Assembly (NCBI GenBank): GCA_900073065.1
Contig: FJOG01000022.1
Coordinates: forward strand, 295,357 to 359,356
DNA length: 64,000 bases
Source of the DNA: Phialocephala subalpina
Lineage: Eukaryota; Ascomycota; Leotiomycetes; Helotiales; Mollisiaceae
Direction: 5' to 3'
Made by a program: the position numbers and the translations under genes. The notes beneath the pieces were generated by a model, which worked only from the letters and a program-made list of their open reading frames with translations, was not told where the DNA came from and did no database searches. Positions 35,939 to 47,986 of this stretch are shown piece after piece. Numbering within the stretch: position 1 is the first letter of the stretch; each line of letters starts with the position of its first letter.

Positions 35939-36321
35939 TTAACCTGTGGATCGAGCGAGTTCATCGGTCTCGCGGGTGTTCATGTTCACTGGAAGTCTGG
36001 ATATTGTCTCCTCCTTTTCATATATTACCCACGCTTCCTCCATGGCCGGCATTTGTTTCACAAGATCATCCTTCCTTCGCGAACGCTCGTGGCCCGGCTT
36101 CGCCGCGGCGGCGGCGACGGGATCCGGCCTAGTTGGTGATACGAATCGCGTCGGCTTTTCCACCGATGGCAGCGACTTGAACCCAGCTTGTATATCACCA
36201 TCAATATCACCGTCAAAATTGGCTGGTGCAGTCCTTTCATCTGTGTTCCGACCAGAATCTCATCATCACTATCAGAATATAAGTCGCTGCCAACAGCTGC
36301 TTTCACAGGCGGGGCTGTCAT
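35939..36321 (-). other. Unassigned coding-like segment in two frames
   Basis: From the Met at 36321 the minus strand reads MTAPPVKAAVGSDLYSDSDD then EILVGT; about 30 bases later another frame continues smoothly as NFDGDIDGDIQAGFKSLPSV, then EKPTRFVSPTRPDPVAAAAA and MPAMEEAWVIYEKEETISRL, to a stop at 35939. The composition is protein-like in both parts and no intron fits between them. It may be a frameshifted small gene or the last exons of one. Family not recognised. Confidence 0.3.
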
Positions 36322-36593
36322 CGTCGACGCCCGGGTGATTATCTGCCGTTAGCGGTGATGCATTCCACCGGCAGAAAGTGATTGTGGCGGCATTGAGGAG
36401 GTGATGAGATGGTGATGAGTTAAATTAGTGGGTATTTTTTCTCTCTTGCGGTTGATGACTTTACCATCACCAATCTGATGTAGATTGGTAAGAAGATAGA
36501 TATTGATATCGATCTTTGCTTGAAGTTTAATCTGACGCATAATAATAACTTGTAGCTGAGACATTGCCTCACTTTTATATCTTAACCGCTCTG

Positions 36594-37494
36594 CTATGTC
36601 ATGGATCTCGTTGCCTGACTTGCCTGCTTGCTTCCTTCTTGTTTAGGTACAGTACGTCCTGTGGATATCATCTTGAAGTTGGCTATCGAGATCATAGTTA
36701 CAGTAGGCCATTTGAAATCCAAAAATCTCAGCGACTTCGGGGTACTTTCGGAGATCCACTCACTCGCGTGGTCTTGTCCTTTGCTCGGAAGAGAGGGGGG
36801 AAAGCCCTTTAGTTTTTGAAGTCGAAGTCTGAAGTAGATGTCTTCAAAGCGCATTTGTGAAATGACCTGTAGACGCGGGATAAGCTTGACTGACTCAGAC
36901 GCTCGTCTTGGAAACCGGCGTTGCGGAGGGCTGGGCGGTGATGTTGTCTGAGGTCCATGACTGAGTGGTATGTGGTTCGTTGCTAGCTGGGAGTGGATCT
37001 GAAGATGCATGCCTGTTGGGGGTATGTCGGACATGATGGTGGGGGAAAATGGGAGGACTTCGTTGATTGATGTGGGAATGTTGTTTGAAGTTAGGAGTGT
37101 GGATGGTGGTTCGAAGTTAGGGAGGAGAGTTAAGGAGTTGGATATATTGTGTTTTTGAGATTTTGATGTTTGGTGTAATATTGGTGTTGGTGGGGGGAGG
37201 TGGTCCATGACTGAGTGGTATGTGGTTCGTTGCTAGCTGGGAGTGGATCTGAAGATGCATGCCTGTTGGGGGTATGTCGGACATGATGGTGGGGGAAAAT
37301 GGGAGGACTTCGTTGATTGATGTGGGAATGTTGTTTGAAGTTAGGAGTGTGGATGGTGGTTCGAAGTTAGGGAGGAGAGTTAAGGAGTTGGATATATTGT
37401 GTTTTTGAGATTTTGATGTTTGGTGTAATATTGGTGTTGGTGGGGGGAGGTGGATCTCTATTACCAATTGATTCAATTCACCTTCAGACGGCAC
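36594..37494 (-). pseudogene. Proline-rich ORF split by a 250-bp tandem duplication
   Basis: The ORF begins at 37494 (MPSEGELNQLVIEIHLPPPT) and breaks because 250 bp, not a multiple of three, is repeated inside it. Leaving out one copy gives one continuous 216-aa frame that ends at 36594. The sequence is rich in Pro, Ser and Thr in its first half; the second half is basic. I do not recognise a family, so whether it was ever a gene is open. Confidence 0.35.
36952..37451. repeat. Perfect tandem duplication, 2 x 250 bp
   Basis: Copy 1 is 36952-37201 and copy 2 is 37202-37451. Compared base by base, I see no difference. The junction shares the short sequence GGAGGTGG. Perfect identity suggests a recent event or an assembly artefact. 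Confidence 0.95.
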
Positions 37495-37555
37495 ATTGAT
37501 CGAGTATCTTTCTATGTATGTATGAAAGCAAACAGTCTAATCCATCCACCTCATC

Positions 37556-38982
37556 CTACGAATACCCACCCATAACACCCCACCACTGCACCAAACTCCC
37601 TATTAAGAAAGCCCAACTCCCCCAAAAATCCGCTAATGTCCCCTGTAACGTTCCCCATGCCGCCCCATTTGCAACCCAAGGTAACAACCCCGCTAACAAG
37701 AACCCTAAACTACCGATTGCGTTCCAAAGGCCTACCCACCAATCCCATTTCCTCCAAAATGTCCAAGGTTGGGAAAGAAGGGTATGGGAGTTGAGAATTT
37801 GGAGTAGAGCGGCGACGAGAAAGAGTACGCCGCCGAGCGTGGCGGGGAGGAGGTTTAGATAGTGGAGGAGGGTTGTGTTTGTTAAGTCGACGACTGTGAG
37901 ACTGTTAGTATGATATTCTTGACAGAAAGGGAGGGCCATGAAGAAATTCCTGAGTCTAAGATTAGTAGAATGGAGGAAGGGAGGTAAGAGAAGGATTTAT
38001 CACCATTTGGGATGGAGGTGATAGTAGCGAAGGCGAAGATTATGGCGCCGATTAGTTGGATGACGGAGGCGTGGAAGATGATTGAGCGGAGGTAGGTGTT
38101 GGTTAGTTGGTAGGTTGAGGGGAAGTAGATGAATGTTGGTGAGCCGAGCATTGCTGGTTGTGGTGCTGGGGATACTGGAATGTTGCTTTGGATGTTGCTG
38201 CTTAGGGTGTTGCTGCTTTGGAATTGTGGCGTTGGTTTTTTTATCGACGTTTCTGATGCTTGGCTTGATGACGAGTCTGTTGAGTGGTCTCTGATCTTGA
38301 TCTGTATTGATTCTTCATCACCCTTCTTGAATATCGATTCCGTGCTCGATTCCAGTGGTATTCCTTCCGTCACAATAGGTTCTCCTCTGTCCAAGTTCAG
38401 TGCCTCGAGAACAGCAACCCAAGAACCAACCAAGAAGATCAATGTCCCAATCACACTCGAAGCAGGTGTCGCATATGGAGTCTCGGTCGAAAAGTTGGTG
38501 CTTGGCGCTATCAACGGCAACAACAAGAAAAACCCATTCACCACAAATACAGCTGAACCAATCGTAAACGACACTCCAACAAGATAACTCATATCCCTGA
38601 CCGGAAACTTCGTACACATCAACTTGCATTTTCGAAAGAATCCTGGGTTGCTTTGGGTTGGTGATCGCGTAGGATAGAATAGGCCAGCTGTTGATATCGT
38701 GTCATCGGTTTGGGGTTTGAAGCCGTCTTCGACGCTGAAATTCGGCCATGGTGTGAAACGTCGCTGATCAAAACGATGTAGACTCTCTTCGAAGGATGAT
38801 CGATTTGTCCTCGGTCTCTCATCATGATCTTGTGTCGACATTCTCGTATACGCTGGTGCTTTTCTGGCTTTCCAGAAAGCAGACAGCTTGGAAACCATTT
38901 TGGACGCCATCTCATATATGACAGCCCTGCTGCTATGAGATGGCGTTACTTGAACGGATTGGGCAATCCCTAGAGCAGCCAC
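37556..38982 (-). CDS. Six-helix integral membrane protein, unknown function
   Basis: Exons on the minus strand: 38982-38004 and 37893-37556, 438 aa. The intron (37894-38003, 110 nt) has a perfect CTAAC branch point; a nearer acceptor gives a wrong frame. Residues 1-130 are soluble and Arg/Ser-rich. Then come helices YLVGVSFTIGSAVFVVNGFF, SSVIGTLIFLVGSWVAVLEA, a Ser-rich acidic loop, SIIFHASVIQLIGAIIFAFA, LLPATLGGVLFLVAALLQIL, VGLWNAIGSLGFLLAGLLPW and WGSWAFLIGSLVQWWGVMGG. Internal Met codons at 38908 and nearby could also be used. It resembles uncharacterised fungal integral membrane proteins of this size. No transport motif is visible. Confidence 0.75.
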
Positions 38983-39809
38983 TGACGGTATCCGGTCTTA
39001 TCTGACTGAGTCTTGCGAAGGGTTATGCATGTATGGAATTGTTGGTGGAGGTTTGAGCTCTATGGGGCTCTTGGAACGTTGAAGCGATCTACCCAAGTGG
39101 AAGGTATATGATGTTGATTATCGGTACATGTGGGTATTCGCCGGCAGCAGCCTTGTTGATATGAATAGAATATCCAATCGAGGCTCTTCGAAGCTCTGGG
39201 GCGCTGCTTCTGGAACTGTTCTGGAAGGCACTACCAGGACCACGATCTTATATGGTGGATCCAAAATAACCAGGACCTGTGTGGAAGATCGTCCTCCGGG
39301 AGCGATAATTCATGCAGGCAACGGGACGGATCGTGGGAAGTGGCCTTATCTGGTCGATATATGTCCTCAGATAGGACAAATTGTCCAGATCTTGATGTGT
39401 CGTTTCACTTGACACGCGTCAGCCACTTGTGGCTTTCAAGGTTTGGCAGGCATTCCTGGTGTTATAGAAGGACCGAAGCTTCGAGAATCATTGCGAGCGT
39501 AGGTTTGAGAGTCTGTGTGGCTGCCATGTTGAGTTTATGCAAGGCTGTTGAAGATGAGGCGAAGAGTGGAAGTGGAAGTGGAAGTGGAAGTGAAGTTTCG
39601 ATCAGGGGTGCCCTGCCAAGCGAGCTCGGCGAATTCCCCTGAAACGACCTTTCCGACAAATTCCCGGGGGCTTGGCTCGGCAGCTGACGGCTCGGAAGTA
39701 GAGGACCAGCTGAGGTGTGCAAGGTATTATCGGAATCGATTGTTTCAGAAGCCTCGTGGGCTATCAGTGAGTGATTGAGTGTTATTCGGTGCTTCTTCTA
39801 TTGACGTGC
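38983..39809. other. Intergenic with a GGAAGT microsatellite near 39566-39595
   Basis: Upstream DNA of the membrane-protein gene and 3' side of the Vms1 gene. A run of about four to five GGAAGT units is visible. No gene recognised. Confidence 0.5.
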
Positions 39810-41898
39810 CTACTTCCCACCTGCCATCCTCTTCATCCGCTCTTCCGCAGCCTTTGCTCTCTTCTCTCTCTCGACTCTCATTTTCATCTCCGGCGTCATG
39901 CCTCTAGCCTCTTCTTCTCTCCGTTCCTGAGCTGTCTTTTGCACTTGTCCTAACGCCAATGCTCTGCCTCTTCCAGCAGCTTTCCCAATTGGTAATTGGT
40001 CTGGAGCCTTCGGCCCCTCTTCCTTCAACCTAGCAGCTTCCGCCTTCCTCCTGTCTTCTTCCTTCTTGGCTTCTTCGGCCTTTTCGCGCTTATCTCTCTC
40101 CTCAGCTTCAGCTTTCGACTTCGCAGTTCCGACATGCGCGCCTTCCCAATTCCACTTATTTTCTCCTAGTTCCTTACGGGAGACTCGGAAGGCATCTCTG
40201 GTGGCACGATCCCCGCAAAGGTCGAAAGCTGTCTTGCCATCACCGTTCAGTGCCGTTGGATCCGCTCCGGCTTTGTTGAGAAGGCCTGATATTAGAGGTG
40301 CTGAATTCTGGCTAGCAGCAAGTTGTAAAGGAGTGGACGCGTGGAAATTTTGCTTGGAATCTGGTGGTTGAAATCTGAAGTCTGGAGATAACTCGTTCTC
40401 TTTGAAGTAAGCAAGTAGTGCCGGCACCCTCGACCGTCTGATCAAAGCCTGGAGTTGCTCGGTGTGAAACAGAGCTTCCTCTTCTTCGACCGAGAGCTTC
40501 GGTTTTGCTGGTATAGATTGCTTGTTTGCTTTCACAGCTGAAGCTTGCTGTGCAACGGCTTCTGCTGCAAGCTTTGCTGCGGCAATAGCAGCTTCATCAA
40601 CTTCCAGAACCTTGACCCGCGTCAGCTCGACAAATGATCGCATGAGCTCATTTTGTGTTGCGCGTCGAGTACTGAATGGGAAGCCTCTTATCCGAGGATC
40701 ATTTTGCCGTAGAACCTGCCCATCGTATGGGCCGAATAGGGTTCTCCTGTTGGTACTTCCAGTTGCTCGAATGAAAAGTAGTTCCGAGGTATCGATCATG
40801 CCCTTCCAATCCGATAGTAGGAGTCGGACCTCGTCAGTAAGTGCCTGTTCATTGTATCGTCGGAGACTTGAACCTGCGGAATGGGCAGCTCCTTTGGCAT
40901 TATCATTTGCTGATTGGGATCCACCTTGCTTCCGACGAGTGGTATATCGATGGAAGGTTTTATGGGCAAGGACCGTCGCTTCCTTAGATAGAGGTCCAGT
41001 CGCAGACGATTTCACCTGCTTGGGCTCCAAAGACACAACCATAGCTGCGAAGTGACCTCCACCAATCATACACAGGAAAATGTGCGGTCCTTTGTAGGCT
41101 TCTGGTAATGGTACGCCATTATTCGAGTCCGTTGGAACCTTCTTCTGTGGCTTTGGCGACAGCTGTTTCTTCTGGATGATGTCTAGAATAGCTACCTCCT
41201 TGTTTTGCTCAGCATTTGTGAAGATGGCTCTGTATATGCCGAGATATGTGTTGTTTGGTAACGTTGGTGTCGTGAACCATAGCAGTGGCGGCTTGCCGGA
41301 GCCTCGTTTCCGCTTCGTAGGGGAGAAGTCGTCTGCATCGCCATTACTGCTCGAAGATATTGCCGCTTGCTTCTTGAGCAGCGCACTCAAGGTGGTCTCC
41401 TTCTTTCCTTCGCCATCCTCTTCGTCTTCGGAATCTGATGAGTCAGAGCCTGAAAGACTCTCGTCGAGATCTGCTGCTTGTCAGTACTGATCTGAGATCT
41501 TGGAAAGAACCTCAAACCTCCTATGAGTTTCTCGAACTCTGATTCTGTCGCTGGCTTCCCACCTCGTATCCTCTGCTTCAAGTTGTAGCCATGCAGGTCG
41601 GATCTAACGTGGCCTCTCTGGTCTGCCACTGTATGGAATGTTACCCCGCATAGCGAACATGCCTTCGACCCTACGGCATCTTCTGTTCTTGTTTCCGTAG
41701 GCTCGGTTTTGACAGCTTCAGTTGTAGCATCCTCTTGCGGTCCAGTATTCGTGTCGTCCTTACGCGCTAAAGTTGACAAAATATCCGGAGGAAGGTCGTA
41801 CACTGCATCGTGTTAGCGGTTACGCTGTATCGTTTCGGGGAGAGCGCATACTTACCATACAATGGCCGGCGGGTCACCTCTTCCTTTCGTTGATCCAT
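39810..41898 (-). CDS. VMS1: Vms1/ANKZF1 peptidyl-tRNA hydrolase, ribosome quality control
   Basis: Cleaves peptidyl-tRNA on stalled 60S subunits and links to Cdc48/p97; also acts at mitochondria. Exons on the minus strand: 41898-41856, 41802-41518 and 41470-39810, 662 aa. The start MDQRKEEVTRRPLYVYDLPP is followed by a C2H2 finger (CSLCGVTFHTVADQRGHVRS, then DLHGYNLKQR). An acidic linker (LDESLSGSDSSDSEDEE) leads to the VLRF1 hydrolase domain: PLLWFTTPTLPNNTYLGIYR, IGGGHFAAMVVSLEPKQVKS and RYTTRRKQGGSQSANDN, which holds the candidate catalytic Gln of the GGSQ motif. Ankyrin-like TPLQLAASQNSAPLISGLLN and DGKTAFDLCGDRATRDAFR follow. The charged helical C-terminus (about 110 residues, ending EERMKRMAGGK) fits the Cdc48-binding VIM region. 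Confidence 0.95.
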
Positions 41899-42365
41899 GG
41901 CTCTGCGAATACTTGGAAAGGTTTCTGATTCAGTTGTCGTAACGTTGAAAACTATTGATAGGATTTGAAGTCCATCGTGGAACGCGGGACATTTTCTTAT
42001 CGGTTGATAAGCGGTCCGGAACAATGTCTCACCGTAGCATCTCGCTTATCGCCCCTGACGTAACCGTGCTTGGCATGAAGCTCCTCACCTCCTGCAACCA
42101 TGAAGTAGGGTTTCCAGTGTTCAAAATGACACATAACTATGGCGATCCGTGCATCCAGACTTCATTCAATTTATTTACTGGTTCCTATGTCTCTGTGCTA
42201 GAGCAGAGTTTGCGGGGTACAAGGCTGCCGTCACGTAACCCTTGCACTACGCGTATCCGTCATCGAATTTGAAGATTCCCATAAGACGAGCTTTTACCCT
42301 CCTTGTGGAAATCTTCCGTCTTGGAAATTATCCATTGAAGGCTTCGAATCCATTCAATCGCCAAA
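41899..42365. promoter_or_regulatory. Divergent promoter region, Vms1 and HAM1-type genes
   Basis: About 470 bp between divergent starts. No specific element recognised. Confidence 0.45.
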
Positions 42366-44660
42366 ATGTCATCCTGTTTCGGGTCAAGAAAGAAGAGCAA
42401 ACGGCAGGGTGACCGGGAGCCACTCCTACCTCAATATGAGGACGACACTTCACTTCAACGAATTGCTCATCAGAAGCTCCATACCTACCAGATGCTCAGA
42501 GCTCTCTCTAAGGGATTCATGCCATCGACGGAGCAAACCATTATCAATCTTCGAACACTTCTCGCCTCAGATGTCCTCAACCCAGATGAACCTGGTCTCA
42601 GCCAAAGCGGACGAAAGCTGATGTATTACTCCAAAACATGGCTTCAGCAATTCATTGATCTTCTTCGAAAGAAAAATGATGGCGATCAAATTCAAGATTT
42701 TATTTGGTTCTTACTACATGCTCGCATGTCCATTGATACAGGTGATCTCATCGAGACGGCCACATCAACACGGTCAAAGGCAGACGCCTCTGCTGGTACG
42801 TGCTTCCCATGATATTCACGTGCTTTATACTGACTTATTGTAGCATATGAGAGTATCAAAACAGTTGGCAGTCTTCTCCTGACCAATTCTGACTTCAGAA
42901 TCTTCCTGTCTGACCTAAACACAATCGGCAGACAGGTATTCTCGGACACTGCTCACACGATCTCGAATGTGGCCGATGATGCCGCAAAGCAAATCGAACC
43001 TTCAGCTGAGCAGAGTGAGGCAGTCAAGAAACCAGGGAATGACGATGGACCGGCACCAACTGGCGAAGATCTAGAGGCAGAAGCTGCTGAGATTGGCGAT
43101 GTCGTTGTAAATGGCATTAAGAAGACTGGACAAGAGGCTGGAGAAAGCTTGAAAGAGCAATTTTCTGGAGATGAAGCAGAAACTCTGAAGAATCGTCTGA
43201 AGGCTGCTGTCCTCAAGCTTAGTAAGAGGAACGATTACTCAGATTCAGTATCGACCATTGGATTGCTCATCAAGAGATATGCCAAGGTATATTCGAGAGC
43301 TGCGGACAAGACGATTAGCACTGTTCAGGAGGATGTTGACACCAATGACGAGCTCGACCGAGCCATCAAAAACGGCTGGTCCTTGCTGAGCTCATTTGGC
43401 GACAAGGAAGCATGGAAAGAGCTGGAGAAGAAATTCAACAAAGTCATGGAGTACTCTCAAAAAGACCCTGAGTTCGAAAACATGATGGAAGAAGTTGCCG
43501 CCTCAATCCAAAAGATGCTCACCGATCCCGACTTCTTCGACCAAGCATCCAACAAAGTCGAAGAACTCAAGACTAAGTCCAAAGAAGTTGGCACCGAATC
43601 TCCCCTCCGAAAAGACGTCGACTCTCTTCTCCAACAAGCACGCACCACCTTTAACTCAGTCATGAACGACGAAGATATCTCTAAACTCTTCCAAACCTCA
43701 CTCCGAATCTGGTCCATCCTCTCACCAACCAACCAGGTCACAAACCCTGACCTCTGGACCGACACCTACACCATCTTCCTCCCATTACTAATCCAAGCAA
43801 TTCAATTCCTCCCTATCCCACGTCTCGAAATCTCGGCCCCAGAAATCGACCTCCTCCTTGAAAATCTAATCCTGGAACCCGGCCGAACGATCAACAACAC
43901 CTCTTTCCTCCCTTTCCGTCTAAAGGTCGAAACATACAACGACCTCTCCATCCGAAAAGCTCGTTTCCGAACCATCTCTTCCGTCCGCTCCCTCGCAACC
44001 ATCAAAGTCCAAGGCCTCTCCATCCGCGCCGACGAAGTCGGATTCTGGCTTCGAGCCCACAAAGGTCTTTTGCGTCTTGCTGATGAAGGAATCGCCAGTT
44101 TTGAACTAGATGATAGAGGCATCGATGTCGAGATCGACATCGAGATTGGGAAAGAGAAGTTGGAGAAGATCCTCACTCTACGCAATGTCCGGGTCAAAAT
44201 CCATCACCTCTCTTACACCCTACGCAAGAGCAAGTTCGCTTGTCTGGCTTGGTTATTCAAACCCCTCCTCCGACCCATCATCCGCAAAGTCCTCGAGAAG
44301 CAACTCTCAACAGCAATCGCCGATTTCTTCCATGCCGCCAACCGCGAGTTGTTGTTCGCCCGCGAACGTCTTCGCGCCACTCGCATCAGCGATCCTCGAG
44401 ATCTTCGAACATTCATCAAAGCAGTGATCACAAGATTGACGCCAGAAGATGATCCGGATCTGTATACGAATGTGGGTGTTAGAGGAGCGGCAGAGCAGAG
44501 GGGGAATGTGTTTGCGGGTGTGTATGCACCTGGTAGTGTAGTTAAGCTGTGGGATGAGGAGGCGAGGGATGCGGAGGTTAGGGTTGATGAGAGGGCGGAG
44601 GTAGCGAGGGGGTGGAGGAATGAGATTTTTGATGTACAGGCTAGGAATATGGGTCAGTGA
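42366..44660 (+). CDS. HAM1-type protein with BPI/LBP-like lipid-binding fold
   Basis: Exons 42366-42795 and 42844-44660, joined across a short intron (donor GTACGT, acceptor TTGTAG), 748 aa. The N-terminus MSSCFGSRKKSKRQGDREPL is basic with an early Cys. The first 300 residues are helical (KLHTYQMLRALSKGFMPSTE; YESIKTVGSLLLTNSDFRIF; acidic spacer about 185-225). The C-terminal half fits the HAM1_C/DUF4449 domain: PRLEISAPEIDLLLENLILE, SSVRSLATIKVQGLSIRADE, GFWLRAHKGLLRLADEGIAS and AWLFKPLLRPIIRKVLEKQL. The family is named from hyphal-anastomosis work and is thought to bind lipids; its exact role is not known. The gene is divergent from Vms1. Confidence 0.85.
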
Positions 44661-45016
44661 GATTGGATTATGAGCGAGGACCGATTAAATTGGACGGATG
44701 AGTGAGAATGATCCGTGGTGTTGAATGGGGTTAAAAATTGTATGACTCACCTTAGGCTTGTAACAATACACATCATGACATGGTTTTCTCATATGCTTCA
44801 ACTCATCCTTGAATGCTGGTAAACTCTCGAGAAAAATAGATAGACAATACCCTCACATCAGTGTACACCCATTTTTTTCCATCCCACACACTTTGCTATT
44901 ACTATTTACGCCAAACTCCAAGTCACCACACCAGTCATTCACAATCACATAGCCACACACGTACAAATACACTCCTATCCCCTCCCTATACCCCACCTAC
45001 AACCACCTACAACCAC
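44661..45016. other. Spacer between convergent HAM1-type and DUF427 genes
   Basis: Probably 3' UTRs of both genes. Ends in the decamer repeat listed separately. Confidence 0.45.
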
Positions 45017-45029
45017 CTACAACCACCTA
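44995..45029. repeat. Decamer tandem repeat over the DUF427 stop codon
   Basis: Three units of ACCTACAACC and part of a fourth. On the minus strand each unit carries TGG-TTG-TAG in turn, so the last codons and the stop of the DUF427 gene lie inside the array. Confidence 0.9.
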
Positions 45030-45563
45030 GTAGCCCCCTCCCCCTTAATAATCCCCTCCAACTCACTCGTCGTCCAACCGCCATAAAAATCCCCAGGTTG
45101 TGGCTTCACCAACTCTCCGTCAACATAACACTCCCACGGACCAGCATAGAAACTCAGATATCCTTTCAGGTCTTTATATTTCTCGTTTGGGGAATCGTAG
45201 CTCCATATTCTGTCTTTGATTGTTTCTTTCTTATCCGAAGAAGTGATGGAGTAGTATGTTGCATAGCCTTTCCATTCGCAATAAGTGGATTTTGGAGTTT
45301 TGGTCAGGGGAATGGAGAGAGATGAGGGTGGGAGGTAGTAGGCTGGAGGATTGTTAGTGGTTTATTATGGAAGTATGGGGAGTGAAAAGAAAGGGAGAAC
45401 AGGGGAAGATACTGGGAGGATGGTAGGTCTCCAGGATCCAATATGCGTCTTTCGTGTCTGCAATTATTTCTCCATGCCATTTCACTTGTACGTGGCGCGG
45501 GGTATGCTCGATGAGGGGTGGACGAGGGAAGTTCTGAACATTAAGTTTAGGTTTTGGTGGCAT
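45017..45563 (-). CDS. DUF427 domain protein (158 aa)
   Basis: Exons on the minus strand: 45563-45413 and 45342-45017. The family features are all there: LNVQNFPRPPLIEHTPRHVQ, VKWHGEIIADTKDAYWILET with THHPP-type end at the splice (here TYHPPTYYLPP), CEWKGYATYYSI and DYLSFYAG-type text (here GYLSFYAGPWECYVDGELVK), and PQPGDFYGGWTTSELEGIIK. DUF427 proteins are small, widespread and uncharacterised. I start at Met 45563 (MPPKPKLNVQ), which fits the family. The frame is open further upstream to 45722 with a strongly hydrophobic stretch (NFRFIFSFLVFLVSINVLLD), so a membrane-anchored longer form is possible. Confidence 0.88.
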
Positions 45564-45898
45564 CCTGAGAGTAGTGTCTTTTTTCAAATCAAGGAGAACG
45601 TTTATGGAGACTAGAAATACAAGAAAGGAGAAAATGAAACGGAAATTGGGCATATGATAGAGTTTATCGAAGGAGTCGAAATAGAGGGGTAGATTTAGAG
45701 CATAAATTCTGCCGTGGTACACCGCCTAAATTCTGCTAGCGGCGGACGTCACCAGCGCTCTACTGCGCCTCGTGTCTCGACCACAAGGCTAGACCTGCTC
45801 TCAGTCTATCGCAACTCTATCCAACAACCGACATCTTCCTCTCACTCTCTTCTATACAACTTCCATAGCCTGTACATACATCCGCGAAATCAATCAAG

Positions 45899-46751
45899 AT
45901 GTCTGGCCTCGAGAAAGCGCTGTTCAACCTCAAGGTACCACCTTATCTCACTCTGCGGGGATGCCTGCGAAGATGGAGAGGAGACAAAGAAGAGAGCTGC
46001 GCTGACACAGGAACCAGTTTACCGCGAAGCAACTGAATCGCCAAGCTGCGAAAGCTGGAAAGGATGAGAAGACCGAGAAAGATAAGTTGAAGAAGGTACA
46101 TGCCCCTCTCTATCCCTCGTCCCTGGCCTCTATCCCATCCATGGACCCCTCTACTCGGTTCAGTCGCAGAACACTGACAAGCTACACAGGCAATCCAACA
46201 AGGTCACAGCGATATCGCGAAAATATACGCCCAGAATGCCATCCGAAAACAAAACGAACGCCTGAACCTCCTCAGACTAGGAAGCAGAATCGACGCCGTG
46301 GCTAGCAGGGTACAGACGGCTGTTACGATGAGGCAGGTTACAGGCAGTATGATGAATGTTGTCAAAGGGATGGATCAAGCTATGAAAGCTATGGATTTGG
46401 AGAAGGTATATCCCCCTCTCATCGCCCTCCTATCTACGTTCTTGGCACGAGATAGAGGACTAACAAATATACTCGCAGATCTCAGCAGTAATGGACCGAT
46501 TCGAAACACAATTCGAAGACCTAGACGTCGCAACAGGCTACTACGAAAACGCCACAACATCGGCGACCGCAGTTGGCACACCACAAGAAGATGTCGATAA
46601 ACTTATGAACCAGGTTGCGGATGAGGCGGGTGTGGAGCTGCATCAGGAGATGGAGGGTGCGAAGGCTGTTAGTGCTGCGCCGGTGAAGAGTGGTCCTACC
46701 GAAGTCGAGGAAGACGGATTGGGTGAGAGATTGAGGGCTTTGAGGTCGTAG
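45899..46751 (+). CDS. DID2: ESCRT-III protein Did2/Vps46 (CHMP1)
   Basis: Acts on endosome membranes late in ESCRT-III function, recruiting and regulating the ATPase Vps4. Exons: 45899-45934, 46018-46095, 46190-46405 and 46479-46751, 200 aa, the usual CHMP1 length. The N-terminal basic helices are [18 protein letters not shown] and [20 protein letters not shown], then [20 protein letters not shown]. The acidic C-terminal half ends with the MIT-interacting motif [10 protein letters not shown], in line with a Vps4-binding C-terminus. All exon joins are phase 0. Three introns in a short gene are usual for this fungal family. Confidence 0.96.
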
Positions 46752-47986
46752 AAGTGAGGAAGCGGCTTGGGGAGATAAAGATGTGAAAGGGAGTCGGCAA
46801 CGAGATGTGGATATAAGGAGCGGTACAGGCAGGCGTTGGTTTGGTCTCTTTTCGGACCCGGTTATATTTTCAGCTATTGCGATTGCGAGAAAGGCGAATG
46901 GGTCTACACTTCCTCATCTATCCTCCCTGGTCCATGCTTTTCTTGTGTGTTTCTATTGCTCTCTTTTGCGCTTGGCAGAGAATCTTCGAAACTAACCTGA
47001 TGAATTCCTGCACCATTTTTGCAACTTTTAGCAGTGGAAATGCCCCAAATTGTTTAGGTTATTAGACAAGTCTTTGATCCTCTAAGCCGCTTTTACAACT
47101 TTTGCTAGCAAGAATGTCCTAAGTTATTTGGTCCATCAGCCTAGACTATCAAAAGCCTTCTGTAAGGTGCCGAAGCTACCATCTCCCTTTCTCTTCTTTA
47201 TAGTATTTTCTTTAGAATCACACTTTTCAGTTTCAAAAGTCACGGCCATGAATCAAATATTTGACTATTCCAAGTAATGCCCGTTTGCTTCACATTTACA
47301 TAGCACCGGTAACAGAGCACGATCAGGTGAAAGGGTGCATGAGTCTTTGATATATTGGGACATTCTGAAGGTGGGAATGTCCTAGCTACTTAGAGTGCTC
47401 CAGATGGAGACTCGTGTTTGAGATAGGGATGGACTTCCAATGTTAATGCATTCGTGGCACATGGAATCTGGTAAGAAGAGTCATGAGTCACGATGTTGCA
47501 GTTTGAACATTGTGATCACGGTTAAATATAAGCTTATTGAATTTGTATTTGCTGTATACTCATGGTCTTGATCGTCTACTACATTGTGACCCCACCCGCA
47601 GCGAGGACCCTGAGCCAGTTTCGCCCCTGAATATCAAGTGTTGAGCTCCAATAGTCATTTTGGCATTGGACATCTGGTTGAAGCAGTGCCGAGTCCAGCT
47701 AGACATGCCGCCAAATGACGAATAAGACCAAAGACAGTCGAACATCGGAGAATGATCAATTCCAGCCAAACACGGGCCTCGTTCTCTTGTCGACCCAATC
47801 GCCACGTCCTCTGTGCACAGAGCCATGGCCAGGGACTGGCATCTCCTTTGCTTTCAGGCCGAGCCGTTGTGCTAGCCGTTGTGCGACTTGGTACGGGATG
47901 TGCTCGAGTAACTGCATGCCAGGATCCTGAGAAGCGCTGTATTCAACGGAAACCTGATACCAGATCTCCGCACGTGCTGAATTTCT
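46752..47986. other. Intergenic with AATGTCC-type short repeats
   Basis: At 47029-47085 and 47092-47145 two partly similar stretches occur (each around ACAACTTTT, then AATG(C/T)CC, then TT(A/G)GGT or TTTGGT). Another AATGTCCTAG lies near 47381. No gene recognised. Confidence 0.4.

Noticed and set aside
37894..38003. Nearer acceptor (CTCAG at about 37947) for the intron of the six-helix membrane protein
   Set aside because: It leaves the frame that ends at a stop after about 20 codons; the CACAG acceptor with CTAAC branch restores three conserved helices.
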